In this document: piece after piece, positions 1 to 8,171 of the stretch
Position numbering within the stretch: position 1 is the first letter of the stretch
How the letters are laid out: the number at the start of each line of letters is the position of its first letter
Assembly: GCA_015067885.1 (NCBI GenBank)
Contig: SVLO01000020.1
Span: forward strand, 1 to 38,881
Length of the DNA: 38,881 bases
Origin: Oscillospiraceae bacterium
GTDB taxonomy: Bacteria > Bacillota > Clostridia > Oscillospirales > Oscillospiraceae
Direction: 5' to 3'
Position numbers and translations under genes: made by a program
The notes under the pieces: model-generated
The model's database searches: none
What the model saw: only the letters and a program-made list of their open reading frames with translations
What the model was told of the DNA's origin: nothing

Positions 1-455
1 GTGGTGATGTGGGTGGTGGCCTGTGCCAGCTGTCCAATCTGATTTTTTGGATGACCCTGCACACCCCGCTGACGGTGGTGGAGCGTTACCGCCACTCCCA
101 CGACGTATTTCCGGACGCAAACCGCACGCAGCCCTTTGGAAGTGGTGCTACCTGCGCCTACCCGCACCGGGATTTGATGATACGCAACGATACGGATCAG
201 CCGTTTCAGCTGTGTATACGGGTGGGTGAGAAAGATTTGGAAGGAGAGTGGCGGGCGTTCACGAAACCTGCCGCGATCTATCGTATTGTGGAGAAAGATT
301 GCAGAATGGACCAGGCGGCCTGGGGCGGATATGTGCGCCACAATGCTCTGTGGCGCGAGGTATACACCCGGGCAGGAGAATTGGAACGAGAAGAATTTCT
401 GTTTTCCAATGATGCGATCATGATGTATAATCCGCTACTTCCGCCGTGTGATTGA
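1..455 (+). CDS. VanW family protein, C-terminal part (5' end outside window)
   Basis: The reading frame is already open at base 3, so the start lies before the window and only about 150 C-terminal residues are seen. The visible part has the VanW hallmarks: GDVGGGLCQLSN near the beginning, then a TPLTVVERYRHSHD stretch, PFGSGAT, and a DLMIRNDTDQPFQL strand. VanW-type domains occur in many Gram-positive surface or envelope proteins, and in some vancomycin-resistance clusters; their biochemical role is not settled. No van resistance gene lies nearby, so resistance should not be inferred. sfsA follows after only 15 bases and is probably cotranscribed. A GTG at base 9 could be mistaken for a start, but the conserved motif begins before it. 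Confidence 0.85.
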   Translation, partial: GDVGGGLCQLSNLIFWMTLHTPLTVVERYRHSHDVFPDANRTQPFGSGATCAYPHRDLMIRNDTDQPFQLCIRVGEKDLEGEWRAFTKPAAIYRIVEKDCRMDQAAWGGYVRHNALWREVYTRAGELEREEFLFSNDAIMMYNPLLPPCD

Positions 456-470
456 GGAAGGCAGGCATAG

Positions 471-1151
471 ATGCAATATAAAAAGATTGTTTCCGGCCGA
501 TTTATCGACCGACCCAACCGCTTTATCGCCCGTGTGGAAATCCATGGGCAGGTGCAGACCGTCCACGTGAAGAACACCGGCCGCTGCCGGGAGCTGCTGG
601 TGCCGGGGGCGACGGTGTATCTGCAGCACAGCGATGACCCCAGCCGCAAGACGGCCTGGGACCTGATCGCGGTGGAAAAGGGCGAGCGACTCATCAACAT
701 GGACGCCCAGGCGCCCAACAAAGTGTTCCGGGAGTGGGCCGAGTCGGGCAGCTTTCTGCCCGACCTGACTCTGCTGAAACCGGAAACCACCTACGGCACG
801 TCCCGCTTTGATTTCTATGCAGAAGCGGGCGGGAAGCGCCATTTTATCGAGGTCAAGGGCGTTACGTTGGAGGAAGATGGAATCGTCCGGTTTCCCGACG
901 CCCCCACCGAGCGCGGGGTCAAGCATCTGGAAGAACTGATTTCCGCCCATCAGGCGGGTTACGAGTGCTGGGCCTGCTTTGTCGTGCAGATGTCCGATGT
1001 GAAGTGGCTTGAGCCCAACGACACCACCCATCCACAGTTTGGGGCGGCTCTGCGCCGGGCGGCGCGGGCGGGGGTCCGCATTTTGGCGCTGGATTGTGCG
1101 GTAACGGCAGAAACACTTGCAATCAAAGGGGAAATCCCGGTGCGGCTTTGA
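471..1151 (+). CDS. sfsA: SfsA family DNA/RNA nuclease (sugar fermentation stimulation protein homologue)
   Basis: A 226-residue protein of the usual SfsA length. The N-terminal part (about 1-80) has the OB-like segment with FIDRPNRFIARV and HVKNTGRCREL. The C-terminal part carries a PD-(D/E)xK nuclease-like core with D114 in SRFDFY and E127/K129 in FIEVKG, followed by the conserved FPDAPTERGVKHLEEL. SfsA was first described as a stimulator of maltose metabolism in E. coli and later assigned nucleic-acid nuclease activity; its physiological role here is not predictable. The ATG at 471 has a GAGGAAGG ribosome site at 454-461. It is probably cotranscribed with the VanW-family gene upstream. Confidence 0.92.
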   Translation: MQYKKIVSGRFIDRPNRFIARVEIHGQVQTVHVKNTGRCRELLVPGATVYLQHSDDPSRKTAWDLIAVEKGERLINMDAQAPNKVFREWAESGSFLPDLTLLKPETTYGTSRFDFYAEAGGKRHFIEVKGVTLEEDGIVRFPDAPTERGVKHLEELISAHQAGYECWACFVVQMSDVKWLEPNDTTHPQFGAALRRAARAGVRILALDCAVTAETLAIKGEIPVRL

Positions 1152-1180
1152 TTGACAAAGGGGAGCCGCAACATTATAAT
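1152..1180 (+). promoter_or_regulatory. Sigma-A promoter of murI
   Basis: TTGACA at 1152-1157 and TATAAT at 1175-1180 are separated by exactly 17 bases, a full consensus match. The -35 box starts one base before the end of the sfsA stop codon. It should give a short leader before the murI ribosome site GGGAGGAGG at 1197-1205. Confidence 0.9.
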
Positions 1181-1212
1181 GAGATAGTATCAAGCAGGGA
1201 GGAGGCGGCGGT

Positions 1213-2019
1213 ATGCGAGCCAACGCACCCATCGGAATACTGGACAGCGGCGTGGGCGGCTATACGGTCGCCCGGGTCCTGCAAAAACGGCTGCCCAAGG
1301 AGGATATTATCTACTACGGCGACGGCGGAAATGCCCCCTACGGCAACCGCACCGCCGAGGACATCGTCCACATCGTGGGTCAGATCTTGGATTTTATGGC
1401 GGAGCAAGGTGTAAAGGCAGTTGGCCTTGCATGCAACACCAGCTCTGCCCTCATCGACCGCTTTGCGGATAACTATGATTTCCCCATCTTCAGCATCGTG
1501 CAGGCCGGCGCGGACGAGGTGCTGCGCCGGGGCATGAGGCAGGTGGGGGTGCTGTCCACGGTGCTGACCGCCAAAACAGGCAGCTATCCCCGACTGATAC
1601 AGGCGGGTGACCCGGCGGTGGAGGTGTTCTCCCAGGGGAGTGTGAACCTGGCGGCTTTGGTGGAGTCCGGTACGGCAAGCGAGGAGGAAATCGTGGCCGA
1701 GCTGCGGGCATCCCTGGGCCAACTGGTAACGGAACAGCCCGAGCTGGACACCCTGGTGCTGGGCTGCACCCACTACCCCATCGTGCAGGACATCATCGCC
1801 CGCACCTATCCTCAGTTTACCAATATCATCGACCCGGCGCTGGGCCAGGTGGAGAATATGAAGGCCTGCTTTGCCGGAAACAACGCCCTCAATCCCGGCG
1901 GCGGCAAGCTGCAGCTCTACACCTCCGGCGACTGCGGCAAGTTCGAAGCGATGGCCCGGCAGCTTGGCCTGAAGCTGTCCGGCCCGGCGATTTATAAAAA
2001 AGTGGCACATCCGCTGTAA
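1213..2019 (+). CDS. murI: Glutamate racemase
   Basis: A 268-residue cytoplasmic enzyme that interconverts L- and D-glutamate to supply D-Glu for peptidoglycan. The N-terminus has the family signature ILDSGVGGYTV (9-19) and APYGNRT (41-47). The two catalytic cysteines are both present: C74 in ACNTSSA and C185 in LGCTHYPI, with H187 beside the second. The residue pair before APYG is GDGGN where many MurI proteins read GD..R. The ATG at 1213 is preceded by GGGAGGAGG with good spacing. The gene has its own consensus promoter and ends at a strong terminator, so it is probably monocistronic. Confidence 0.95.
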   Translation: MRANAPIGILDSGVGGYTVARVLQKRLPKEDIIYYGDGGNAPYGNRTAEDIVHIVGQILDFMAEQGVKAVGLACNTSSALIDRFADNYDFPIFSIVQAGADEVLRRGMRQVGVLSTVLTAKTGSYPRLIQAGDPAVEVFSQGSVNLAALVESGTASEEEIVAELRASLGQLVTEQPELDTLVLGCTHYPIVQDIIARTYPQFTNIIDPALGQVENMKACFAGNNALNPGGGKLQLYTSGDCGKFEAMARQLGLKLSGPAIYKKVAHPL

Positions 2020-2065
2020 AGGGAAAAACGCCACACTCATTGAGCGGTGTGCATAAAACGGTTAA

Positions 2066-2100
2066 ACCGACCTATGATTACGATCATAGGTCGGTTTTTA
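2066..2100 (+). terminator. Rho-independent terminator after murI
   Basis: A perfect 13-bp stem (ACCGACCTATGAT at 2066-2078, complement at 2083-2095) with loop TACG is followed by a T-run on the plus strand. Only a short A-run precedes it, so it may act weakly for the leftward DUF4097-type gene that ends at 2115. Confidence 0.9.
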
Positions 2101-2114
2101 TTTGCGTTATTTCG

Positions 2115-3080
2115 CTATTGCTTGATAGTTATTTTGATGTCGCCCGTGGTTGTGATAATTTCACATCTGCCGCCATTCACAGTTTTGGGAACATTGACAT
2201 TACCCGTATCGGTTTTTGTAATAAATACCTTTTCGGTGAGCAAGCTGCCTGTAACGTCACCCGTATCGATTTCGATGTAAAGTTCAGCGGCATCGGAACA
2301 GTCAAACAGTACATCACCGGTACTTCTTTTGACAGAGAACTTTCCTGCCGCAATCACATGACTCGAAGAAATATCTCCGGTAGTCCCAGTTGAGGTGAAG
2401 CTTTTGCACCGGATGTTGGACAGATATGTTTTGCCTGTTGATACACCGACCGTAATATTCCCTACGCAGCTCACGCTTGAAACGGTCACCTTGCCCGTAG
2501 AAACCGTAAGGTCAAGCGAGCCGGCAGCGATGTCTTCAACGCAAATATCGCCGGTGGTTGTCTTGATTTTTACACCTTCTATGGCAGAAGCATGGCTTTC
2601 AACATTACCGGTGTTTTCTGAAATATCAATACTTTTGAATTTGAACGCTTCGGGTATTTCAACATCACCGGTGTTTGCATTGACGGAAAGGTTGCCATAT
2701 TCACCTTGCGGAAGGTACACTGTTAGTTTCGGCGTGTCAAAATTGAACCCGATATATTCGTACCACTTCCGAGTATCGACAACCTCAATTGCAAGCGTGC
2801 CGTCCTTTACCGCAACCGAATGCTTTATGCCTTTTTGTTCGTAGCAGGAAACCGAAGTCGTTGGACTTTCGGAAGGCATAAACACAATATCGGCAGTATT
2901 GGTTATGATCGATATATTTTTATAATTTTCGCTGATCTCATGGGCGTTACGTTCATACTTGGCAGTTGATAATTTCGTAAAATCCCATTTAAGCATTGAC
3001 ATTGCACCTCCAAAAACGATACATCCAATCAACACAAGAGAAGCTGCTGTAATGAGCCATACTTTTGTTCTTGTTCTCAT
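2115..3080 (-). CDS. DUF4097-type beta-helix envelope protein
   Basis: A 321-residue protein with one N-terminal membrane segment (about residues 7-30, VWLITAASLVLIGCIVFGGA) and a long repetitive outer part. From about residue 150 it has many short beta-strand repeats with a TGD or TGN/TGK corner (NTGDVEI, NTGNVES, TTGDICV, STGKVTV, TTGDISS, STGDVLF, DTGDVTG, DTGNVNV, TTGDIKI). That spacing is typical of DUF4097/DUF4098 (LiaG-like) proteins. The start at 3080 was chosen because its ATG overlaps the stop of the upstream gene by one base and has an AGGAGG ribosome site; longer in-frame starts lie inside that gene. It is the last gene of the padR operon. Such proteins often accompany envelope-stress regulators, but the precise job is unknown. 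Confidence 0.85.
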   Translation of the reverse strand: MRTRTKVWLITAASLVLIGCIVFGGAMSMLKWDFTKLSTAKYERNAHEISENYKNISIITNTADIVFMPSESPTTSVSCYEQKGIKHSVAVKDGTLAIEVVDTRKWYEYIGFNFDTPKLTVYLPQGEYGNLSVNANTGDVEIPEAFKFKSIDISENTGNVESHASAIEGVKIKTTTGDICVEDIAAGSLDLTVSTGKVTVSSVSCVGNITVGVSTGKTYLSNIRCKSFTSTGTTGDISSSHVIAAGKFSVKRSTGDVLFDCSDAAELYIEIDTGDVTGSLLTEKVFITKTDTGNVNVPKTVNGGRCEIITTTGDIKITIKQ

Positions 3081-3679
3081 TACGCTACCTCCTTTCCGAT
3101 GAAGCGGGTTTTGATCCATGTTGCCGGTTTCTTTGTGAGGAGTAAGGTGCCATTTGTCGCTGCTTTGCATCCGTAAAACATAAAGATGGCAAGCCCCGCA
3201 CATACAATACCGGCGGCGAGCATGGCAAGTCCAGAAGCACCGCTACCGCCCGCAGCAAAGACGATACCCGCCAGCACAGTGCCAACCGAACAAGCGGCAA
3301 GGGAAACAAAGACAGACCACAAGGAGATAATGACAGCCCACAACGAAAGGTAAAGGGAAAGCATTACGGCAAACGCGGCAATTCCCAAGGAGAGCCATAC
3401 CGGAGAGCCCAGCACCAAAAGGACGATTTCACCCCCGCGCAGCCGTTGCTTGGGTTTCGTTCGTTCCTTGGCGATTTTCATAAGAGGAGTTTCAGCCACC
3501 ACTTGCGCCACAATTTCTTCAACAGAGCCGATTGCAGAAACGGCTTCTTCCTCCGAACGACCTTCTTCCATTTGATCTTCGATCATTTCGCTGTAAAAGG
3601 TCAAACGTTCCTCGATGTCATCCTGCGGCAATCCGGATAACCCTTTACGCAACTGCGCAAGAAATTCTTGCCTACACAT
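3080..3679 (-). CDS. DUF1700-type (HAAS signalling domain) membrane protein
   Basis: A 199-residue protein. Residues 1-70 form the HAAS-like domain (QEFLAQLRKGLSGLPQDDIEERLTFY, then an acidic MIEDQMEEGRSEEEAVSAIGSVEEI), found in DUF1700 proteins beside PadR regulators. The rest has about four membrane segments with Gly/Ala-rich stretches and a short basic tail. The start at 3679 is preferred over an ATG at 3685: AAGGAGG stands 9 bases before the former but only 3 before the latter. It overlaps the end of padR by 8 bases. In other Firmicutes, HAAS-domain proteins pair with PadR proteins and a DUF4097 protein, as here. Its molecular function is not known. Confidence 0.85.
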   Translation of the reverse strand: MCRQEFLAQLRKGLSGLPQDDIEERLTFYSEMIEDQMEEGRSEEEAVSAIGSVEEIVAQVVAETPLMKIAKERTKPKQRLRGGEIVLLVLGSPVWLSLGIAAFAVMLSLYLSLWAVIISLWSVFVSLAACSVGTVLAGIVFAAGGSGASGLAMLAAGIVCAGLAIFMFYGCKAATNGTLLLTKKPATWIKTRFIGKEVA

Positions 3680-3992
3680 TGGCATCGTCCTCCTTGGTTA
3701 CAAATCGATATATCGATAAGATCTCGTTCCAATCGACCTTGAAATCCTCGATGCGTTTCAGGCCATCCTCGGTAATATGGTAATACTTCCGAAGTCTGCC
3801 GCCATGTTCGGCAGTGTGAACAGTCAACATATTCGCTGTTTCCAAACGTTTCAGAATGGTATATAAGGTCGATTCGGAAAGTTCAATATACGGTTTCATA
3901 TCTTTTATGATCTTATAGCCGTATGAATCTTCGCTCTTAATGGCTGCCAAAACGCAAACATCTAACAACCCTCGCTTTAACTGAATGTCCAT
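3672..3992 (-). CDS. PadR family transcriptional regulator
   Basis: A 106-residue DNA-binding protein consisting almost wholly of the PadR winged helix: LKRGLLDVCVLAAI, SYGYKIIKDM, LSESTLYTILKRLE, then the wing GGRLRKYYHITEDG. The short C-terminal helix makes it a small subfamily-2 type PadR. It heads an operon with the DUF1700-type and DUF4097-type genes and overlaps the former. The ATG at 3992 has AGGAGG seven bases upstream. A dyad over its own -10 box suggests autorepression. The inducing signal cannot be read from sequence; PadR proteins in this context are often tied to cell-envelope or antimicrobial-peptide stress. Confidence 0.9.
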   Translation of the reverse strand: MDIQLKRGLLDVCVLAAIKSEDSYGYKIIKDMKPYIELSESTLYTILKRLETANMLTVHTAEHGGRLRKYYHITEDGLKRIEDFKVDWNEILSIYRFVTKEDDANV

Positions 3993-4008
3993 GCCATGCC
4001 TCCTTTTA

Positions 4009-4025
4009 TGATATACATCGTATCA
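4009..4025. promoter_or_regulatory. Candidate PadR operator dyad
   Basis: TGATA at 4009-4013 and TATCA at 4021-4025 form an inverted repeat with a further inner pair (ATAC/GTAT on the minus strand). It covers the -10 box of the padR promoter, where a bound repressor would block RNA polymerase. The assignment to PadR rests on position only. Confidence 0.5.
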
Positions 4026-4045
4026 CGAGGTATTTGTTTTGTCAA
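4017..4045 (-). promoter_or_regulatory. Promoter of the padR operon
   Basis: On the minus strand TTGACA (4045-4040) and TACGAT (4022-4017) are 17 bases apart. This is the only convincing promoter upstream of the three-gene operon. Confidence 0.8.
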
Positions 4046-4069
4046 TAGAGTCCATGGAAAAGCAAGAAA

Positions 4070-4101
4070 GCCGCCCGCGGGATTTTACTCCCTCGGGCGG
4101 C
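4070..4101 (-). terminator. Second hairpin downstream of asnS
   Basis: A 13-bp stem with one mismatch (4070-4082 with 4089-4101) and a 6-base loop. On the minus strand it is followed by TTTCTTGCTTTTCC, which is T-rich but interrupted. It probably backs up the hairpin at 4130-4161 to insulate asnS from the padR promoter. Confidence 0.55.
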
Positions 4102-4129
4102 AATATTCCAAGCGGCGATAGTATGAAAA

Positions 4130-4161
4130 CGCTCCCGGCAGATTATTATTTGCCGGGAGCG
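4130..4161 (-). terminator. Terminator of asnS
   Basis: A perfect 11-bp stem CGCTCCCGGCA / TGCCGGGAGCG with a 10-base AT-rich loop lies 44 bases after the asnS stop. On the minus strand it is followed by TTTTC. The plus side reads into TTGTTTTA, but no rightward gene ends here. Confidence 0.7.
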
Positions 4162-4204
4162 CAGTTGTTTTATGACGTTCCGCCATCGGGGGCGGAGGGA
4201 GGGA

Positions 4205-5599
<1,395 letters not shown>

Positions 5600-5620
5600 A
5601 TTATCCTCTCCAATTTAACA

Positions 5621-5654
5621 AATAGGACTGTCCGTGTAGGCGGACAGTCCTATT
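5621..5654 (-). terminator. Perfect 14-bp inverted repeat overlapping the asnS transcription start
   Basis: AATAGGACTGTCCG (5621-5634), loop TGTAGG, and its exact complement at 5641-5654. The outer arm shares bases with the asnS -10 box, so an asnS transcript starting near 5645 would lack much of one arm. Only read-through from the membrane-protein gene upstream would fold it. It could be that gene's terminator (TTTGTTAAATT follows on the minus strand) or a protein-binding dyad. Confidence 0.6.
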
Positions 5655-5680
5655 ATAATGCCTTTGTCCCCGTTTTACAA
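5652..5680 (-). promoter_or_regulatory. Promoter of asnS
   Basis: On the minus strand TTGTAA (5680-5675) and TATAAT (5657-5652) are 17 bases apart, 52 bases or more upstream of the asnS ATG. Confidence 0.75.
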
Positions 5681-5698
5681 GCAAAACGGAGGAAATTT

Positions 5699-6190
5699 TT
5701 AAGACATAGGGATGAAAAACGTCCATGGGGCGGTGACGATGGCCAAGGTCAGGGCAACCACGTGCCGCTGGCGGTCATTCAAAGCGGGGCAGGAACGCAG
5801 CGCCCGGCGGTCGAAGAAGTAAATGCATACACCAGAAACGGCCACGGCGAACAGTGTGACCACGAAAGCCAGCCAGCTTTTGAAGGGATTATACATCACC
5901 GGTTCCAGCAGGAAACGAAACGGCTCGGGCAGGAAGTCAAGCAGGAACATGGTAGGCAGCAGGAACGCAACCCCCACAAAGTCTGCCCCGAAACCCAGCA
6001 GCCACACCCGCCACCAGGCGTGGCGCAGGACGGCCTTTTTCTGCGTATGTTTCAGAGCCAGCAGGGTGAGGAAAACCACGGCGCAGTCAATGATGAGGTT
6101 GCCCGGCAGGACCACCAGCCAGACGGTGGGCAGCAGAAACAGCAGCCAAATGGGTAAAAGGACATTGTACAGGCGGACAGGTCGCTTCAT
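5699..6190 (-). CDS. Small integral membrane protein of unknown function
   Basis: A 163-residue, very hydrophobic protein with about four predicted membrane spans: roughly residues 8-27, 30-46, 62-88 and 103-125, and perhaps a fifth at the C-terminus (VVALTLAIVTAPWTFFI). Loops contain basic residues such as KHTQKKAVLRH, which suggests a cytoplasmic side there. I do not recognise the family. The ATG at 6190 has AAAGGAGG at good spacing and the gene has a clear sigma-A promoter. It points toward asnS but is separated from it by a hairpin and the asnS promoter, so the two are probably separate units. Confidence 0.75.
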   Translation of the reverse strand: MKRPVRLYNVLLPIWLLFLLPTVWLVVLPGNLIIDCAVVFLTLLALKHTQKKAVLRHAWWRVWLLGFGADFVGVAFLLPTMFLLDFLPEPFRFLLEPVMYNPFKSWLAFVVTLFAVAVSGVCIYFFDRRALRSCPALNDRQRHVVALTLAIVTAPWTFFIPMS

Positions 6191-6216
6191 GGCGGAGCCT
6201 CCTTTCAGATAGGTTT

Positions 6217-6245
6217 ATTATAAAAGATTTTCCCGTTTTTGTCCA
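6217..6245 (-). promoter_or_regulatory. Promoter of the 5699-6190 membrane-protein gene
   Basis: On the minus strand TGGACA (6245-6240) and TATAAT (6222-6217) are 17 bases apart, about 27 bases before the start codon. Confidence 0.75.
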
Positions 6246-6318
6246 GCATCGGTATAAGCAGGAGCGGGGCGGTCAAGACTATGGGCAGTGAGCCGAGAAT
6301 GGCTGCAAGGAGGTACGC

Positions 6319-7068
6319 ATGAAACAAAACGGCATTATGAAGAAACTGGGCGACTTTATCATGGGCAAGGGCTTTTACATAGCCCTGCTGCTATGTGTTG
6401 CCACCATTGGCGTTTCCGGTTATTATTTGTACAGCGAATTGAGCGCGGCGCCCCTGTCGGACTCCGCGGGCGGCCAGGCACAGGTGGAACTGCCCACGGG
6501 AGAGGGACAGGCCAAACCGCCGGTGGTATCTCAGACCGACCCCCGGCAGCAGGAGAAGGATGCCCCCAAGCCTCAGCCGGTGAAGGTGGAGCCTCAGCCG
6601 AAACCGGAGCCGGAACCGGAACCGGAGCAGCCGACGACGGCGCCGGTTTCCGCACCGCCGGTCTATACCTGGCCGGTGAAGGGCGAGGTGTTCAGCGACT
6701 TCAGCCTGGAGGTGCTGGCCTACGATGAAACGATGGGGGACTGGCGCACCCACTCCGGGGTGGACATCGCCGCGGCGGTGGGGACCCGGGTGCTGGCCCT
6801 GAGCAACGGTACGGTGACAAGGGTGTATGAGGATGATTTGATGGGTACCAGCGTAGTCATTGACCACGGGGATGGACTTGTCAGCACCTATCAAAACCTG
6901 TCTTCCTATCCCACCGTGGCGGAAGGGGACAGTGTGGTGACAGGAACAGTCATCGGCGCGGTGGGGGATACCGCCATTGCGGAAAGCGGCAGGCCGCCCC
7001 ACCTGCATTTGGAGGTCATGTTGGACCAGCGGTCCGTAGACCCCATCGACTATCTGCCCCAATACTGA
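6319..7068 (+). CDS. SpoIIQ-like M23 (LytM) family protein
   Basis: A 249-residue protein with a short cytoplasmic N-terminus, one membrane segment (about 17-38), a Pro/Glu/Lys-rich linker (residues 64-116, including repeated PEPEPEP), and a LytM domain from about 117. The metal-site residues of M23 endopeptidases are visible: H145 and D149 in THSGVDIA, and H228/H230 in PHLHLEV. This layout, with YDETMGDWRTHSGVD before the first motif, is that of SpoIIQ, the forespore half of the channel across the engulfing septum. B. subtilis SpoIIQ lacks a full active site while clostridial versions often keep it, as here. A generic cell-wall M23 peptidase is the alternative. AAGGAGG precedes the ATG. A possible forespore sigma site upstream is weak. 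Confidence 0.8.
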   Translation: MKQNGIMKKLGDFIMGKGFYIALLLCVATIGVSGYYLYSELSAAPLSDSAGGQAQVELPTGEGQAKPPVVSQTDPRQQEKDAPKPQPVKVEPQPKPEPEPEPEQPTTAPVSAPPVYTWPVKGEVFSDFSLEVLAYDETMGDWRTHSGVDIAAAVGTRVLALSNGTVTRVYEDDLMGTSVVIDHGDGLVSTYQNLSSYPTVAEGDSVVTGTVIGAVGDTAIAESGRPPHLHLEVMLDQRSVDPIDYLPQY

Positions 7069-7105
7069 AAAAAGTGGTATGCCCTGTGGGCATACCACTT
7101 TTTTT
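7068..7105. terminator. Bidirectional terminator between convergent genes
   Basis: An 11-bp stem GTGGTATGCCC (7074-7084) with loop TGT and its complement (7088-7098) is flanked by six A on the left and seven T on the right. It can stop the SpoIIQ-like gene rightward and the 7104-14213 operon leftward. It overlaps the stop codons of both flanking genes. Confidence 0.95.
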
Positions 7106-8165
7106 ACTTGCAGACGGTGTCCGAAATGATTTGAGAAAAAGCATCCAGCCGCTGGTCAATGCCGGGCAGACGCAAGGCCTCCCCGGGGGCGTTGGCCGTT
7201 TCCATGAGCGCGAAGTTGCCGGGCAGGTGGAAGGATTTGTTCATGTTCAGGCCGCCGATCAACTGCCGGGCCACCACGTCGCCGCCGGAGTAGCCGGACA
7301 CCACGATGGCGAACAGGGCCTTGTCGTAGAACCGGGTCTGACGGAACAGGGCGGTCAGGCGGTTGACGAAGGCGGTCAGGTTGGCGGAAATGGCGTCGTT
7401 GTAATTGGGGCAGACCATGACGATGGCGTCGGCCCGGCGGACGGCGGGGAACACCTCGTCCTGCATGACGCTGCCGTAGAAGCAGCCGCCCTGCTCCCCA
7501 AAGTGCAGGCACATGGTATAGGGACAGCCGGAGCAGTCGAACACCGTGCCGTTGCGCAGACCGATCTCGGTGATGGTACAGCGCTGCCTCAGCCGCGCGG
7601 CAACCGCGTCCCACAGGTCCAGTGTGTTGGAGATATGGTGGTTGGAGGCGTGGAGGACCAGCAACTCGGGCCGCTCCTTTTTTGCGGATGAATAGGCCAA
7701 GATCCGCTGCACCAATTCCCGGGCGGTGGCGTGATAGGCCTGCTCCGGTGTGCAGTTGAGGTTGTCCGCCTGCACCCGCAGGTTTGCCAAAGAGCCGGTC
7801 CCCTCCACCAGCGGACGGCCCACAAAGGCGCAGCCGGCCAAATTGGCAGCCAGGGTCAGCTCGGTGGCGGTGGACTTGGTGTACAGCTCACTTTCTCCGT
7901 CCACGATCAGGCCGGCGGTACAGCCGGTCAGCAGGGTGGGGTCCCGCCGAAGGGCCAGCAGCAATTGCTGATAGGCGGGATTGATACCGAATTGACCCAG
8001 GGGGACGGCGAACAGCAGCCGTTGGTCACGCAGGTCGCCAAGGGCGGCCATGTTGTTTACGATACGGTGGGGAACGTCGGCCAAGGCGTGGGTCAGCACC
8101 CCGTCCAGCCGGGGACAGCCACCCACGATTTGGGGATAAATAACAGTCAGGGACAAGGCGCTCAC
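7104..8165 (-). CDS. Two-part flavodoxin-like / NADPH-dependent FMN reductase-like protein
   Basis: A 353-residue protein. The C-terminal half (about 165-353) looks like the NADPH-dependent FMN reductase or flavodoxin-like fold: ELLVLHASNHHISNT at the first strand and phosphate loop, RRADAIVMVCPNYNDAISANLTAFVNRL at the second, and AIVVSGYSGGDVV at the third. The usual SPR.NS.T loop is replaced by SNHHISNT. Between them lie four cysteines, C211, C214, C219 and C228 (DCSGCPYTMC...GGC), as in iron-sulfur flavoproteins but with altered spacing. The N-terminal half (1-160) has alternating strands and helices and may be a second, diverged flavodoxin-like domain. It is the last gene of the three-gene operon, six bases after the dehydrogenase-like gene. 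Substrate unknown. Confidence 0.75.
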   Translation of the reverse strand: MSALSLTVIYPQIVGGCPRLDGVLTHALADVPHRIVNNMAALGDLRDQRLLFAVPLGQFGINPAYQQLLLALRRDPTLLTGCTAGLIVDGESELYTKSTATELTLAANLAGCAFVGRPLVEGTGSLANLRVQADNLNCTPEQAYHATARELVQRILAYSSAKKERPELLVLHASNHHISNTLDLWDAVAARLRQRCTITEIGLRNGTVFDCSGCPYTMCLHFGEQGGCFYGSVMQDEVFPAVRRADAIVMVCPNYNDAISANLTAFVNRLTALFRQTRFYDKALFAIVVSGYSGGDVVARQLIGGLNMNKSFHLPGNFALMETANAPGEALRLPGIDQRLDAFSQIISDTVCK

Positions 8166-8171
8166 CTGCCT

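Noticed and set aside
1..455. Vancomycin resistance locus from the VanW-type domain
   Set aside because: No vanHAX, vanY or two-component genes are nearby, and VanW domains are common in other surface proteins.
5600..5698. A T-box riboswitch before asnS
   Set aside because: The predicted leader is only about 45 bases and lacks the T-box and specifier-loop parts.
6252..6280. A sigma-F-like site (GTATA ... GGTCAAGACT) before the SpoIIQ-like gene
   Set aside because: The spacing is 14 bases and the -10 match is poor, so I do not list it as a promoter, although sigma-F control is expected if this is SpoIIQ.
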